The notes under the pieces are model-generated. The model was given only the letters and a program-made list of their open reading frames with translations, did not search any database and was not told the origin of the DNA. Shown in pieces: positions 49,822-57,794 of a DNA stretch of 64,000 nt. Numbering within the stretch: position 1 is the stretch's first letter; every line of letters begins with the position of its first letter. Made by a program: the position numbers and the translations under genes. Origin of the DNA: Oscillospiraceae bacterium (GTDB lineage Bacteria > Bacillota > Clostridia > Oscillospirales > Acutalibacteraceae); NCBI GenBank assembly GCA_015066595.1, contig SVNZ01000001.1:62001-126000 (forward strand), written 5' to 3'.

Positions 49822-50361
49822 ATGAAAAAAACGTCATTTAAAGTATCTTTTGGTGGCATCATCGGTGCGTTGAGCATCGTGATGATGTTGCTTACATCAG
49901 TAATCCCGTTTGGCACGTTTGCTTTTCCGGCTATCGCTGGAATGTTGCTTGTTTGTGTCGTTATAGAGCTCGGCTATAGCTGGGCTTTTATTGTTTATAC
50001 GGTTGTGTCAGTTCTTTCACTTCTGCTTCTTACAGACAAAGAGGCTGCGGTGTACTACATAGCTTTTCTTGGATTTTATCCCATCATCAAAGGCTTGATT
50101 GAAAAGTTAAGTTCAAAAATCTTACAGTATATTATAAAATATGCGGTTTTTAATGCGTGTATGGTTATCGCTTTTTTCGTTTCTGTATATTTGTTTTCTA
50201 TACCCAAAGAGAGCTTTGAGATATTTTCCGTATATTTACCTTGGGTGTTTTTGATTATTGGTAATTTTATATTTATAATTTACGACTATTGTATATCTAA
50301 GATTGTAACAATATACTTACTGAAACTCCATAAATTACTATCAAATAAAACAAAAATGTAA
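49822..50361 (+). CDS. Membrane protein of unknown function
   Basis: Protein of 179 residues with five to six predicted membrane helices (about 10-31, 35-52, 55-70, 76-90, 105-127 and 140-158). The start MKKTSFKVSFGGIIGALSIVMMLLTSVIPFGTFAFPAIAGMLL is reminiscent of the small substrate-binding S components of ECF transporters, but no ECF ATPase lies nearby. The ATG follows the DnaJ stop by 12 nt, with TAGGT as a weak ribosome site. Probably the third gene of the DUF5685-DnaJ cassette. Function unknown. Confidence 0.7.
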   Translation: MKKTSFKVSFGGIIGALSIVMMLLTSVIPFGTFAFPAIAGMLLVCVVIELGYSWAFIVYTVVSVLSLLLLTDKEAAVYYIAFLGFYPIIKGLIEKLSSKILQYIIKYAVFNACMVIAFFVSVYLFSIPKESFEIFSVYLPWVFLIIGNFIFIIYDYCISKIVTIYLLKLHKLLSNKTKM

Positions 50362-50431
50362 ATTGAAAATACGATTTGATTACTGTAAAATATAATATGA
50401 AATAAAGTGTTTTGTAGAAAGGGGGAGAAAG

Positions 50432-53038
50432 ATGAAAAAATATATTACCAGACATAATACTTTTTATGCTGTATCTGTTACTGTTGTTTTGTGTATAGCT
50501 ATGTTCATTTCGTGTGTGTTTTCGCTCGACGCTACTGCTGCAAGCACCAACACACTCAACACTACCGCTTCACTTAATTTAAGATCTTCAGCATCTGCAT
50601 CGTCTACTGTCTTGGTGACTATGCCATCTGACTCCACAGTGACCTTGCTACAAAATTCTACAAACGGTTGGGCTAAGGTTAAATATTCTACCTATACCGG
50701 ATATTGTTCTACAACTTATCTTAATACTAGCAGTGATAGTGGTATCACTATGAAGGGTAAGACTACATCAGAAGTTAATCTTCGTAGCGGAAAAGGCACT
50801 TCTTATTCGTCGCTTGCAGTTATTCCAACAGGCACAACAGTTTCGGTATCAAGTAATGCTGACTCTACTTGGGCTAAGGTTACATATTCAGGAAAAACAG
50901 GTTATATACATAAAGACTACCTTACTGTTACTTTGACGCTTTCAAGTGTAAGCTCTACTCAAAGCACGACACAAGCAACCGTTGCGCCTACTTCTGCACC
51001 GTCTTACTCTTATTCGAGTCCTAGCTTTACAGGAGTGCCAAGTTGGTATTCTTATTCTGTAACAGATTCACTACTTGATGAAAATAACACATCTTTTAAA
51101 AAATTGATGTTAAATAAATCAAAACTAAAACTGTCCGTTGGTGACAAATCCACTCTCACAGCATTTTCTACTGGTTCAATTCCTGTTATGGAATATATAG
51201 AATTTAAATCTTCAAAAACCAGTGTTGCTACTGTATCTGATACTGGCGTAGTTACTGCTAAATCAAGCGGAGAAGCGGTCATCACTGCCACTGATCTGAT
51301 AACGTCATCAACAGCGAAGTGTACTGTTATTGTTGAAAATGGGCAAGTAGCTCCTACTGTAGCGCCGACCGCAGCTCCTACTGTTAAGCCTACAGTCAAA
51401 CCGACTGTTGCGCCTACCGTGGCACCAACATCTAAACCTACTACAGCGCCTACCACCGCACCTACAACTGCTCCAACAGTATCAGAAACCCTGAAAATTT
51501 CTAACACAAGTATCACAATGTACACCAATAACCATTTTCTGTTGAAAGCTACCTCTAACGCTACTGTTACTTGGTCTTCATCCGATACCTCTGTCGCAAC
51601 AGTTACTAGCGGTGGTGGTTTGGTTATCAGTAAATCAGCCGGAAAAGCTGTTATCACAGCAAAAACAACTACAAAGTCAGTATCTTGTACAGTCACTGTA
51701 AAAAGTCCTTCAAATACAGTATCAGTTTCTCATCGTAATGTAGACGTAACCGGCGGAAAAACATTTCTTGCAAGTGCTAGCTCATCGAGCTCTATAACAT
51801 GGTCTTCATCTGATACCTCTGTTGCCACTGTTAAGAACGGATATATTTACGGTGTTTCTGCCGGACGAGCAGTTGTTACAGCATCAGTATCCGGAGGAGC
51901 AAAAACGATGTATGTTAAGGTATCTGAACCTGCACCTATCCGTTTTGCCTACACTTCACCTAACTGTGCACCGAAAAACGGTGACGTAACACTGATAGCT
52001 ATCACTGACAAAAAGCGCACAGCAGTTAAATTTAATATTGCTATCGGTTCTACTACAAAAGTTGTCAATGCGACCAGTAAGACAACCGATGGTACAAAAT
52101 ATATCTGGAAGGGTACTACCTCGTTTAGCTCATCAGGTACATACAATATCACTGCATATAGTAAAGTCGGTTCAACTTGGTCTACTTGTGATGATGCAAA
52201 AACAACCGCTTTCGTCACATCAACTACAGACAAAACAACTACCGTTTGTGAAAAACGTCGTGCCAGCGACGAGGTGATTAATCTGATTGCAAATTTCGAG
52301 GGCTTCTTGGGCGAGGTATATGATGACCCGCTTACAGGTGATCCTACACTTGGCTATGGACGAGTAGTATATACAGGACAGCAGTTCTATAATAATCTCA
52401 CTAAGAACGAAGCGTATGCGTATCTTGTACAGACTGTCAACAACGATGGATATGCTACTAAAGTGAACAGCTTCCTAATTGATAACTCGGTGAAGTTTAA
52501 CCAACAGCATTTTGATGCACTTGTTTGCTTCGTATATAACACAGGTACAGGCGTTCTTTCTAACGACGCTGAGCTCAAAAACGCTCTTCTTAATTGTAGT
52601 TCCGGTTCATCAACTACAACCACTACTTACTACATCAATGGCTCTGCTGTACGTATCCGAAAAGGACCTGGCACTTCTTATGATATTATAAAAGAAATGG
52701 AATATGGTACTACGCTCAAGATACTTGAAAAAACAAACTCGGCGTGGTATTATGTACAGCTTACCGACGGAACCAAAGGATATGTTTCAACTGATTATAT
52801 TGCGAGCAAAGTATCTTCCGGCTCACTTGATTTGAATTATGTCAAGAAGCAAAATTTAATCAACAAGTTCTGTCAGTACCATCACGCAAATGGTTGTATA
52901 TACGGACTTTTATACAGACGAGTCAACGAAATGGAAATTTTCTTCTATAATGACTATGAACGTGAGTTTGCAGAAAATAAATTCAATATCAAATTTATTT
53001 GTGCAAACAACCCTGATTTCCACACTAATTATACTTAA
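50432..53038 (+). CDS. Secreted modular lysozyme: SH3b, Big_2 and a split GH24 domain
   Basis: Protein of 868 residues. A signal peptide (1-36) is followed by two SH3b domains (about 43-97 and 105-168), Big_2-like repeats (about 225-300, 352-425, 428-498) around a Pro/Thr-rich linker (305-350), and a beta-sandwich of about 95 residues. From about 612 comes a GH24 phage-type lysozyme: catalytic Glu in NFEGF, YDDPLTGDPTLGYGRV, and KFNQQHFDALVCFVYNTGTG. A third SH3b domain (about 733-790) is inserted before the last GH24 helices, LLYRRVNEMEIFFYN. It would cut peptidoglycan at the surface or in competitors. GGGGG lies before the ATG. Not part of a prophage: no phage genes surround it. Confidence 0.9.
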   Translation: MKKYITRHNTFYAVSVTVVLCIAMFISCVFSLDATAASTNTLNTTASLNLRSSASASSTVLVTMPSDSTVTLLQNSTNGWAKVKYSTYTGYCSTTYLNTSSDSGITMKGKTTSEVNLRSGKGTSYSSLAVIPTGTTVSVSSNADSTWAKVTYSGKTGYIHKDYLTVTLTLSSVSSTQSTTQATVAPTSAPSYSYSSPSFTGVPSWYSYSVTDSLLDENNTSFKKLMLNKSKLKLSVGDKSTLTAFSTGSIPVMEYIEFKSSKTSVATVSDTGVVTAKSSGEAVITATDLITSSTAKCTVIVENGQVAPTVAPTAAPTVKPTVKPTVAPTVAPTSKPTTAPTTAPTTAPTVSETLKISNTSITMYTNNHFLLKATSNATVTWSSSDTSVATVTSGGGLVISKSAGKAVITAKTTTKSVSCTVTVKSPSNTVSVSHRNVDVTGGKTFLASASSSSSITWSSSDTSVATVKNGYIYGVSAGRAVVTASVSGGAKTMYVKVSEPAPIRFAYTSPNCAPKNGDVTLIAITDKKRTAVKFNIAIGSTTKVVNATSKTTDGTKYIWKGTTSFSSSGTYNITAYSKVGSTWSTCDDAKTTAFVTSTTDKTTTVCEKRRASDEVINLIANFEGFLGEVYDDPLTGDPTLGYGRVVYTGQQFYNNLTKNEAYAYLVQTVNNDGYATKVNSFLIDNSVKFNQQHFDALVCFVYNTGTGVLSNDAELKNALLNCSSGSSTTTTTYYINGSAVRIRKGPGTSYDIIKEMEYGTTLKILEKTNSAWYYVQLTDGTKGYVSTDYIASKVSSGSLDLNYVKKQNLINKFCQYHHANGCIYGLLYRRVNEMEIFFYNDYEREFAENKFNIKFICANNPDFHTNYT

Positions 53039-53052
53039 AGACGGTGATTGTT

Positions 53053-53856
53053 TTGAACAAAAAAATTGGTTTTATCGGAGTCGGAAATATGGCGACAGCA
53101 ATTATCGGCGGTATGCTGAATAGCAATTTTACCAGTGCTGATTGCATTAACATTTTTGACTTGAATAAAGACAAATGCAACGATTTTATATCTCAAGGTG
53201 TTACTTTTTGCAGTAGTGCTGATGAAGTAGCTGTTGACAGTGACGTTATTGTACTCGCAGTAAAACCTCAGACTTATCCTGATATTCTTGGCGATTTGAG
53301 CAAAATTGATTGTGAAAATAAAGTTTTCGTTTCTATCGCAGCCGGAATTTCTATAGCTTTCATTCGAAAACAACTTTCTCAAAATGTCAAAGTTGTACGA
53401 GTTATGCCTAACACACCGCTTTTGCTTTCAAAAGGTGCGTCTGCTATGTGTAAGTCTGATAACACAGAAGATGACGAGTTCAATGTTGTAAAAAATATGT
53501 TTTCTCTCAGCGGTGTTGTTGAGATTATTGATGAAAGTCATATGGATGAGATTATCTCAGTAAACGGAAGCAGCCCTGCATATATTTATCTTTTTACAAA
53601 ATCGATTATTGATTATGCTGTAGAAAGCGGCATAGATGAGAAAAAAGCGCTTAATCTTATCTGTGCGACACTCGAGGGCTCAGCCGCAATGATGAGAGAA
53701 AGCGGTGATGATATCGACACTCTCATCAAAAAAGTATCATCTCCGGGTGGTACAACTATTGCCGCTCTTAATTCTTTTGAAGAAAATAACTTTACTGATA
53801 TTATGAAAAAAGCTATGAATGCTTGTGCAAACAGGGCAAAAGAGCTTGGCAAATAG
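53053..53856 (+). CDS. proC: Pyrroline-5-carboxylate reductase
   Basis: About 267 residues. Rossmann motif GFIGVGNMATAIIGGM, VKPQTYPDIL, VVRVMPNTPLLLSKGASAM, and the C-terminal SGLSPAYIY-type SVNGSSPAYIYLF with SSPGGTTIAALNSFE, all standard for ProC. It reduces pyrroline-5-carboxylate to proline with NAD(P)H. The TTG at 53053 (LNKKIGFIG) is the likely start, 4 nt behind GGTGAT, as the GTG at 53044 overlaps the ribosome site; neither is certain. proAB are not in the window. Confidence 0.94.
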   Translation: MNKKIGFIGVGNMATAIIGGMLNSNFTSADCINIFDLNKDKCNDFISQGVTFCSSADEVAVDSDVIVLAVKPQTYPDILGDLSKIDCENKVFVSIAAGISIAFIRKQLSQNVKVVRVMPNTPLLLSKGASAMCKSDNTEDDEFNVVKNMFSLSGVVEIIDESHMDEIISVNGSSPAYIYLFTKSIIDYAVESGIDEKKALNLICATLEGSAAMMRESGDDIDTLIKKVSSPGGTTIAALNSFEENNFTDIMKKAMNACANRAKELGK

Positions 53857-53911
53857 AATAGAATAAATTGAACAAGCCTTGCATAATATACGTACCAAGT
53901 GGAGGTATATT

Positions 53912-54589
53912 ATGAAAGGCATTGTTTTTTCAGTTAAACATTCGGATTTTAAGTACAAACCCAGGTACAAAACCAGAGGAGTAAGGAGTTTTTCGTTTAA
54001 GCGCTTCTTTAGTTTTTACGGTATCCAGACGCTTTTCTTGTTCATATTTGTTCTTGGTATAGTATTGGGGTCTTTTTCTTGTAGTCTTTTCAGTTCTGAT
54101 ATATTGAAAAAGCTCGATTTTTTATTTTTAACAAACCTTGAAACTCGATTGGAATTTAATGCGTTTGATTTATTTTGTTCATCGTTTGCATCTTATTTTA
54201 TTTTCACATTAGCGACCTTTTTATTGGGGTTTACTGCTTGGGGAGTTTTTGTCTGTCCGTTTTTGTGTGCTTTTAAAGGATACGCTGTCGGGATATCTTC
54301 AGCATATATGTTTTCTGAATTTGATGTAACGGGCATCGGATTTTACATATTGATAGTTTTGCCTGGTACCGTCATGTTTTTATTTTCCTTTATAACTGCA
54401 CTCAAAGAGACTTTTTCTCAATCTACGTATATGTTGAAAGCGTTTAGTCCTACTTTTTCTAACAGTACGTTAATTCGACATACAAAGATTTTTTTGTTTA
54501 GATATTTTATTGTTTTGATTTTTGTATCATTATCTGCTATTATAGATATGATTTTATGGTTGCTTTTTGCAAATATGTTTAATTTTTAA
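53912..54589 (+). CDS. SpoIIM/DUF95-like membrane protein
   Basis: About 225 residues with four to five predicted membrane helices. The region FLLGFTAWGVFVCPFLCAFKGYAVGISSAYMF and the final long hydrophobic segments resemble stage II sporulation protein M (DUF95), which works with SpoIID and SpoIIP in engulfment. Other spoII genes are absent here, and sequence conservation is moderate, so it may be a SpoIIM-fold relative. GGAGG precedes the ATG at 53912. It is followed closely by a DUF624-like and an anchored acidic protein. Confidence 0.65.
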   Translation: MKGIVFSVKHSDFKYKPRYKTRGVRSFSFKRFFSFYGIQTLFLFIFVLGIVLGSFSCSLFSSDILKKLDFLFLTNLETRLEFNAFDLFCSSFASYFIFTLATFLLGFTAWGVFVCPFLCAFKGYAVGISSAYMFSEFDVTGIGFYILIVLPGTVMFLFSFITALKETFSQSTYMLKAFSPTFSNSTLIRHTKIFLFRYFIVLIFVSLSAIIDMILWLLFANMFNF

Positions 54590-54597
54590 TGGGGTAA

Positions 54598-55548
54598 ATG
54601 ATGGAAGAAGCCAGAAAGAGGATGAAATTTGAGATACTTATTGATAGAATGTTTTCGAATTTTCACCGTATTATTTTCACTAACTTGATATTTTCTGTAC
54701 CTTTGTTTTTGACAGTCGCTATTTATTATCTATTGCAACGCTTTCTGAATAAAGCTATTCTAACGCTTTTTTTATTGGCAGTAGCATCAATATTGTTTGT
54801 TTTTTATGCGGGTGTAGTTCTTGTGTGCCGAAATATTGCACGAGGTGATACTCAGGTAAAAGTCTTTTCTACCTTTTTTAAGGGTGTTAAAGAAAACGGA
54901 TTGAAATTTCTGCTTTACGGAGCACTTATTTCTATTGTATTTCTGTTTAGCTATTATTCTATATCTATATATTCAAAGCTATTGTCACAATCGTGGCTGT
55001 TTTATGCGCTGCTTTTTGTGTGTATTTTGATAGCACTTGCGATATTGTTTATATTTTTCTATGTTCCTGTTATGACGGTTACGTTTGATTTATCGATCAG
55101 GCATATATTTAAGAATAGTTTTCTTATGTCCTTTGGTGAGATAAAAAATAACTTTTTTGCATTGTTTGCTTTGGCCATTGTTTTAGCGATATGTTTTACT
55201 ATAACCGCTTTTTGTACGCAGGCTTATCTTTTGATTATCATAACGGTATTGCTTTTTGCACTTATTTTGCCGGCATCTTGTCAGTTTGTAGTAAGCTTTT
55301 TTGTTTATGATGATATGTACGGTTCTATCGCACAGCGTGATGCGAAGTCAGAGCAAATAGCTCAGGCTATCAAAGACGCAAAAGATTCTAAAAACACGAC
55401 TTCTTTTGTTGAAGACTATAGCGATGTAGATATTTCTACTTTAAAAGACTGTGATGATTACATCTTTTATAAGGGCAAGATGATCAAGCAGAGTGTATTG
55501 TTAAAAAAAGCTTTAGAGCAAAGAGAAAATAACGAAAGTAAAGATTAA
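54598..55548 (+). CDS. DUF624/YesL-like membrane protein
   Basis: Protein of 316 residues with six predicted membrane helices: DRMFSNFHRIIFTNLIFSVPLFLTVAIYYLLQRF starts it and is followed by repeated hydrophobic blocks to about 235, then a polar C-terminal tail of about 80 residues. The N-terminal layout suggests DUF624 (YesL), proteins of unknown function often linked to sugar transport; here no transporter is near. It starts 8 nt after the SpoIIM-like gene and ends 12 nt before the next, so the three are co-transcribed. Confidence 0.65.
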   Translation: MMEEARKRMKFEILIDRMFSNFHRIIFTNLIFSVPLFLTVAIYYLLQRFLNKAILTLFLLAVASILFVFYAGVVLVCRNIARGDTQVKVFSTFFKGVKENGLKFLLYGALISIVFLFSYYSISIYSKLLSQSWLFYALLFVCILIALAILFIFFYVPVMTVTFDLSIRHIFKNSFLMSFGEIKNNFFALFALAIVLAICFTITAFCTQAYLLIIITVLLFALILPASCQFVVSFFVYDDMYGSIAQRDAKSEQIAQAIKDAKDSKNTTSFVEDYSDVDISTLKDCDDYIFYKGKMIKQSVLLKKALEQRENNESKD

Positions 55549-55560
55549 GGAAGGGTTTAT

Positions 55561-56151
55561 ATGGCAAAGAAAATTATCATACCTATTTTATCGGTTTTGA
55601 TTGTAGCAGGTGCTGCAACAGGAGTTTATTTTTACTCTCAGTCCAATACAGATATCGATGAAAAGGTGACAGAAACTCCAGCTGTTGAAGAAGATTTCGA
55701 TGGTTTTATGGACGAAGATTTGGATGAAGAAGATTATATTTTTGACGACGTAGATACTGTTGAAGAGGATAAAAAAGATGATTTGGATGAGTTTGTTCCG
55801 TCAGACGACAGTCTGTCTGATAACACCGATGAGGTTACTTCAACAAATTTTTCTATTGAGAAAATAGTTGACCACACAAACGGCGAACAGGTTCAACCTA
55901 GAGTTGTGTTTGGTTCTGGTTTTAATATTAACGACAACTACATCAGGTTTGATACTGACTATAATTTTGAGCTATATATAAGTGGCTATCTCAATAGCAC
56001 AACAAAAGGTACCTACACTCAGTATGATGATGTTATCTATGTTGAGTACGAAGATGGCACTTCTGCTGAGTATGATGTTACATATACTACTGAAGGTGTG
56101 ATTAGTCATATTGTAGTGAATTACGGTGACTATGACATCTACTTTTCATAA
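55561..56151 (+). CDS. Membrane-anchored acidic protein
   Basis: Protein of 196 residues: an N-terminal signal anchor (about 4-25), a very acidic linker of about 70 residues (DFDGFMDEDLDEEDYIFDDVD), then a beta-rich domain (about 100-196) with repeated aromatic/Gly turns (NYIRFDTDYNFELYISGYLNSTTKGTYTQYDD). Family not recognised. The layout is similar to the larger anchored protein at 59.7-60.6 kb, suggesting a shared extracellular beta-domain type. Last gene of the SpoIIM-like cassette; AAGGAAGGG precedes the ATG. Confidence 0.7.
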   Translation: MAKKIIIPILSVLIVAGAATGVYFYSQSNTDIDEKVTETPAVEEDFDGFMDEDLDEEDYIFDDVDTVEEDKKDDLDEFVPSDDSLSDNTDEVTSTNFSIEKIVDHTNGEQVQPRVVFGSGFNINDNYIRFDTDYNFELYISGYLNSTTKGTYTQYDDVIYVEYEDGTSAEYDVTYTTEGVISHIVVNYGDYDIYFS

Positions 56152-56157
56152 AAGCAA

Positions 56158-56190
56158 AACCGCACTCGTGAGAGTGCGGTTCTTTTATTG
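56158..56190. terminator. Bidirectional terminator
   Basis: AACCGCACTC/GAGTGCGGTT 10-bp stem with a GTGA loop, followed by CTTTTATT on the plus strand. Confidence 0.88.
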
Positions 56191-56424
56191 TCCCTTTTCA
56201 TTGTTGATAAACCATCTGTTATCTTCAAGAAAAAGATATTTTTCATTTTGTTTGATTCTACAGGTGTAGCGTATTCCAGCGCCACCCGCTTTAAGCGAAG
56301 CAGCATAGCGTATATCGGTTATCCTGTCTATCTCAAAAATTCTACCATCATCCCAGTTTATTTTAAGTGGCAGTATATTACCGTCAGAGTCAAACTTAGC
56401 TGTGACTGATACATATTGTTTCAT
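56185..56424 (-). CDS. Small protein paired with DinB
   Basis: Protein of 79 residues: MKQYVSVTAKFDSDGNILPLKINWDDGRIFEIDRITDIR, ending with a short beta-rich part (GIRYTCRIKQNEKYLFLEDNRWFI). It looks like one small beta-barrel. Its ribosome site AAGGAGG lies in the 3' end region of dinB, 15 nt after the dinB stop, so both are made from the SOS-controlled transcript. I believe similar small proteins accompany dinB in Clostridia, possibly as a regulator or clamp-type partner, but no family name can be given with certainty. Confidence 0.7.
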   Translation of the reverse strand: MKQYVSVTAKFDSDGNILPLKINWDDGRIFEIDRITDIRYAASLKAGGAGIRYTCRIKQNEKYLFLEDNRWFINNEKGQ

Positions 56425-56439
56425 AAACAACCTCCTTTT

Positions 56440-57678
56440 TTAGAAATACGATACAGGGTGGACGGTGTGCTCTTCTTTAGGGCTGAAACCCGACAGCTTT
56501 CTGTCAAACATCAGCTTTGCGGGTTTTACAGCGAAGGACCCAAAACGACTTTTTATATTATCCAGCGTACTGTCCAGTTGCTCTTTACGTATGATTTGCG
56601 TTTCATCAACAAATATAGAGGCTTGATGTGGTGTAGTATCAGACTCAAAGTCGCTTACACTAACCCCAAGACTTCTGATGTTTCTATCGAAGCTGTAGCT
56701 TTCTTTGAAAAGTTCCAACACTGTTTTAAGCACATCATTCGTAAGGTTTGTGGATTGTTCCAGCTTTTTTTGCCTTGTAATGGCGAAAAGGTCGGTGTTT
56801 CTGATGCTGATGCATACGTTTTTTGTTTTGTATCCTTGTTCTCGCATACGCCTGCATACACTATCACACAACACCATAAATATGATTTTTGCGTCCTCAA
56901 AGTTCTCAAGGTCACGCACAGCGGTTGTGGAGTTGCCGATGGATTTAACTGCAGACACCTCGTCGGATTTCATAACAGGGGAGAAGTCAAGTCCGTTTGA
57001 AAAGCTGTACAATATGTCAGCCCATTTACCAAAGTTTTTTCTGAGCAATTCTATAGGAAAGGTAGCAAGGTCTCCGATAGTGAATACACCCAACTGTCTA
57101 AGCTTGTTTTCTGTAGCACGTCCAACATAGAGCAGGTCGGAGACTTTCAGCTTCCACACAAGTTGCTTGTAGTTTTCTTTTGTAATTACAGTGACTGCAT
57201 CGGGCTTTTTGTAGTCACTACCGAGCTTTGCAAAAATCTTATTGAAGCTCACTCCGATGCTGACCGTTATGCCAAGTTCTTTTTTGATTCTGTGTCTTAT
57301 TTCTTCGGCGATTTCTTTTCCGTTACCACACAAAAGTGTACTGCCTGTGACATCGAGCCACGCTTCATCAAGCCCAAAAGGTTCTATATTATCGGTATAA
57401 TCACTGTAGATTTCTCTGCACAGCTTAGAAAATCTGATATACCTATCGTAGTGAGCACTAGCAGTAACCAGCTCAGGACATTTTTGTTGTGCTTGCCATA
57501 TCGGCTCGCCGGTTTTAACGTTAAATTTTTTAGCAATTTCGTTTTTAGCCAGTATGATACCGTGTCGTTTGTCTTTGTCACCACATACAGCAACAGGCTT
57601 ATCCCGAAACTGCGGATTATATAAGCACTCAACACTAGCAAAAAAACCATTGCAGTCGCTGTGTAATATTGTTCTCAT
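56440..57678 (-). CDS. dinB: DNA polymerase IV (Y family)
   Basis: Protein of 412 residues. Palm-domain acidic residues lie in ILHSDCNGFFASVE and EPFGLDEAWLDVT (the usual SIDEAFLDVT has become GLDEAWLDVT, with Asp and Glu kept). The thumb has the helix-hairpin-helix VSDLLYVGRATENKLRQLGVFTIGDLATF, and the C-terminal little-finger domain follows. There is no clear QLSLF-type clamp motif at the very end. It makes error-prone repair synthesis past lesions. A LexA box between -35 and -10 shows SOS control. A 79-residue partner gene follows. Confidence 0.95.
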   Translation of the reverse strand: MRTILHSDCNGFFASVECLYNPQFRDKPVAVCGDKDKRHGIILAKNEIAKKFNVKTGEPIWQAQQKCPELVTASAHYDRYIRFSKLCREIYSDYTDNIEPFGLDEAWLDVTGSTLLCGNGKEIAEEIRHRIKKELGITVSIGVSFNKIFAKLGSDYKKPDAVTVITKENYKQLVWKLKVSDLLYVGRATENKLRQLGVFTIGDLATFPIELLRKNFGKWADILYSFSNGLDFSPVMKSDEVSAVKSIGNSTTAVRDLENFEDAKIIFMVLCDSVCRRMREQGYKTKNVCISIRNTDLFAITRQKKLEQSTNLTNDVLKTVLELFKESYSFDRNIRSLGVSVSDFESDTTPHQASIFVDETQIIRKEQLDSTLDNIKSRFGSFAVKPAKLMFDRKLSGFSPKEEHTVHPVSYF

Positions 57679-57717
57679 TACTATTCATCCCATAAAATTC
57701 AAAAATCACCTAACAAC

Positions 57718-57746
57718 ATTATAGAACAGATGTTCGAAAAAGTCAA
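57718..57746 (-). promoter_or_regulatory. SOS promoter of dinB with LexA/DinR box
   Basis: TTGACT-17-TATAAT on the minus strand; the spacer carries CGAACATCTGTTCT (57723-57736), matching the Gram-positive LexA consensus CGAAC-N4-GTTCG. Confidence 0.92.
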
Positions 57747-57747
57747 T

Positions 57748-57780
57748 ATAAAAATAGCGGACCATATATCTAGTCCGCTA
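57748..57780 (-). terminator. Terminator of the phosphohexomutase gene
   Basis: TAGCGGAC/GTCCGCTA 8-bp stem with a 10-nt loop and five T on the minus strand. Confidence 0.85.
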
Positions 57781-57794
57781 AAATTATTAGTATT

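Noticed and set aside
51350..51490. Short repeats suggestive of CRISPR or microsatellite
   Set aside because: They encode the Pro/Thr/Ala-rich linker of the lysozyme; degenerate at codon level and without spacers.
51052..51696. Antisense frame of 214 codons in the lysozyme gene
   Set aside because: Mirror of the low-complexity Thr/Pro/Ser codons; no ribosome site or recognisable protein.
50432..53038. Lysozyme as a sign of a prophage
   Set aside because: No integrase, capsid, portal, holin or terminase genes nearby; signal peptide and modular layout fit a bacterial secreted enzyme.
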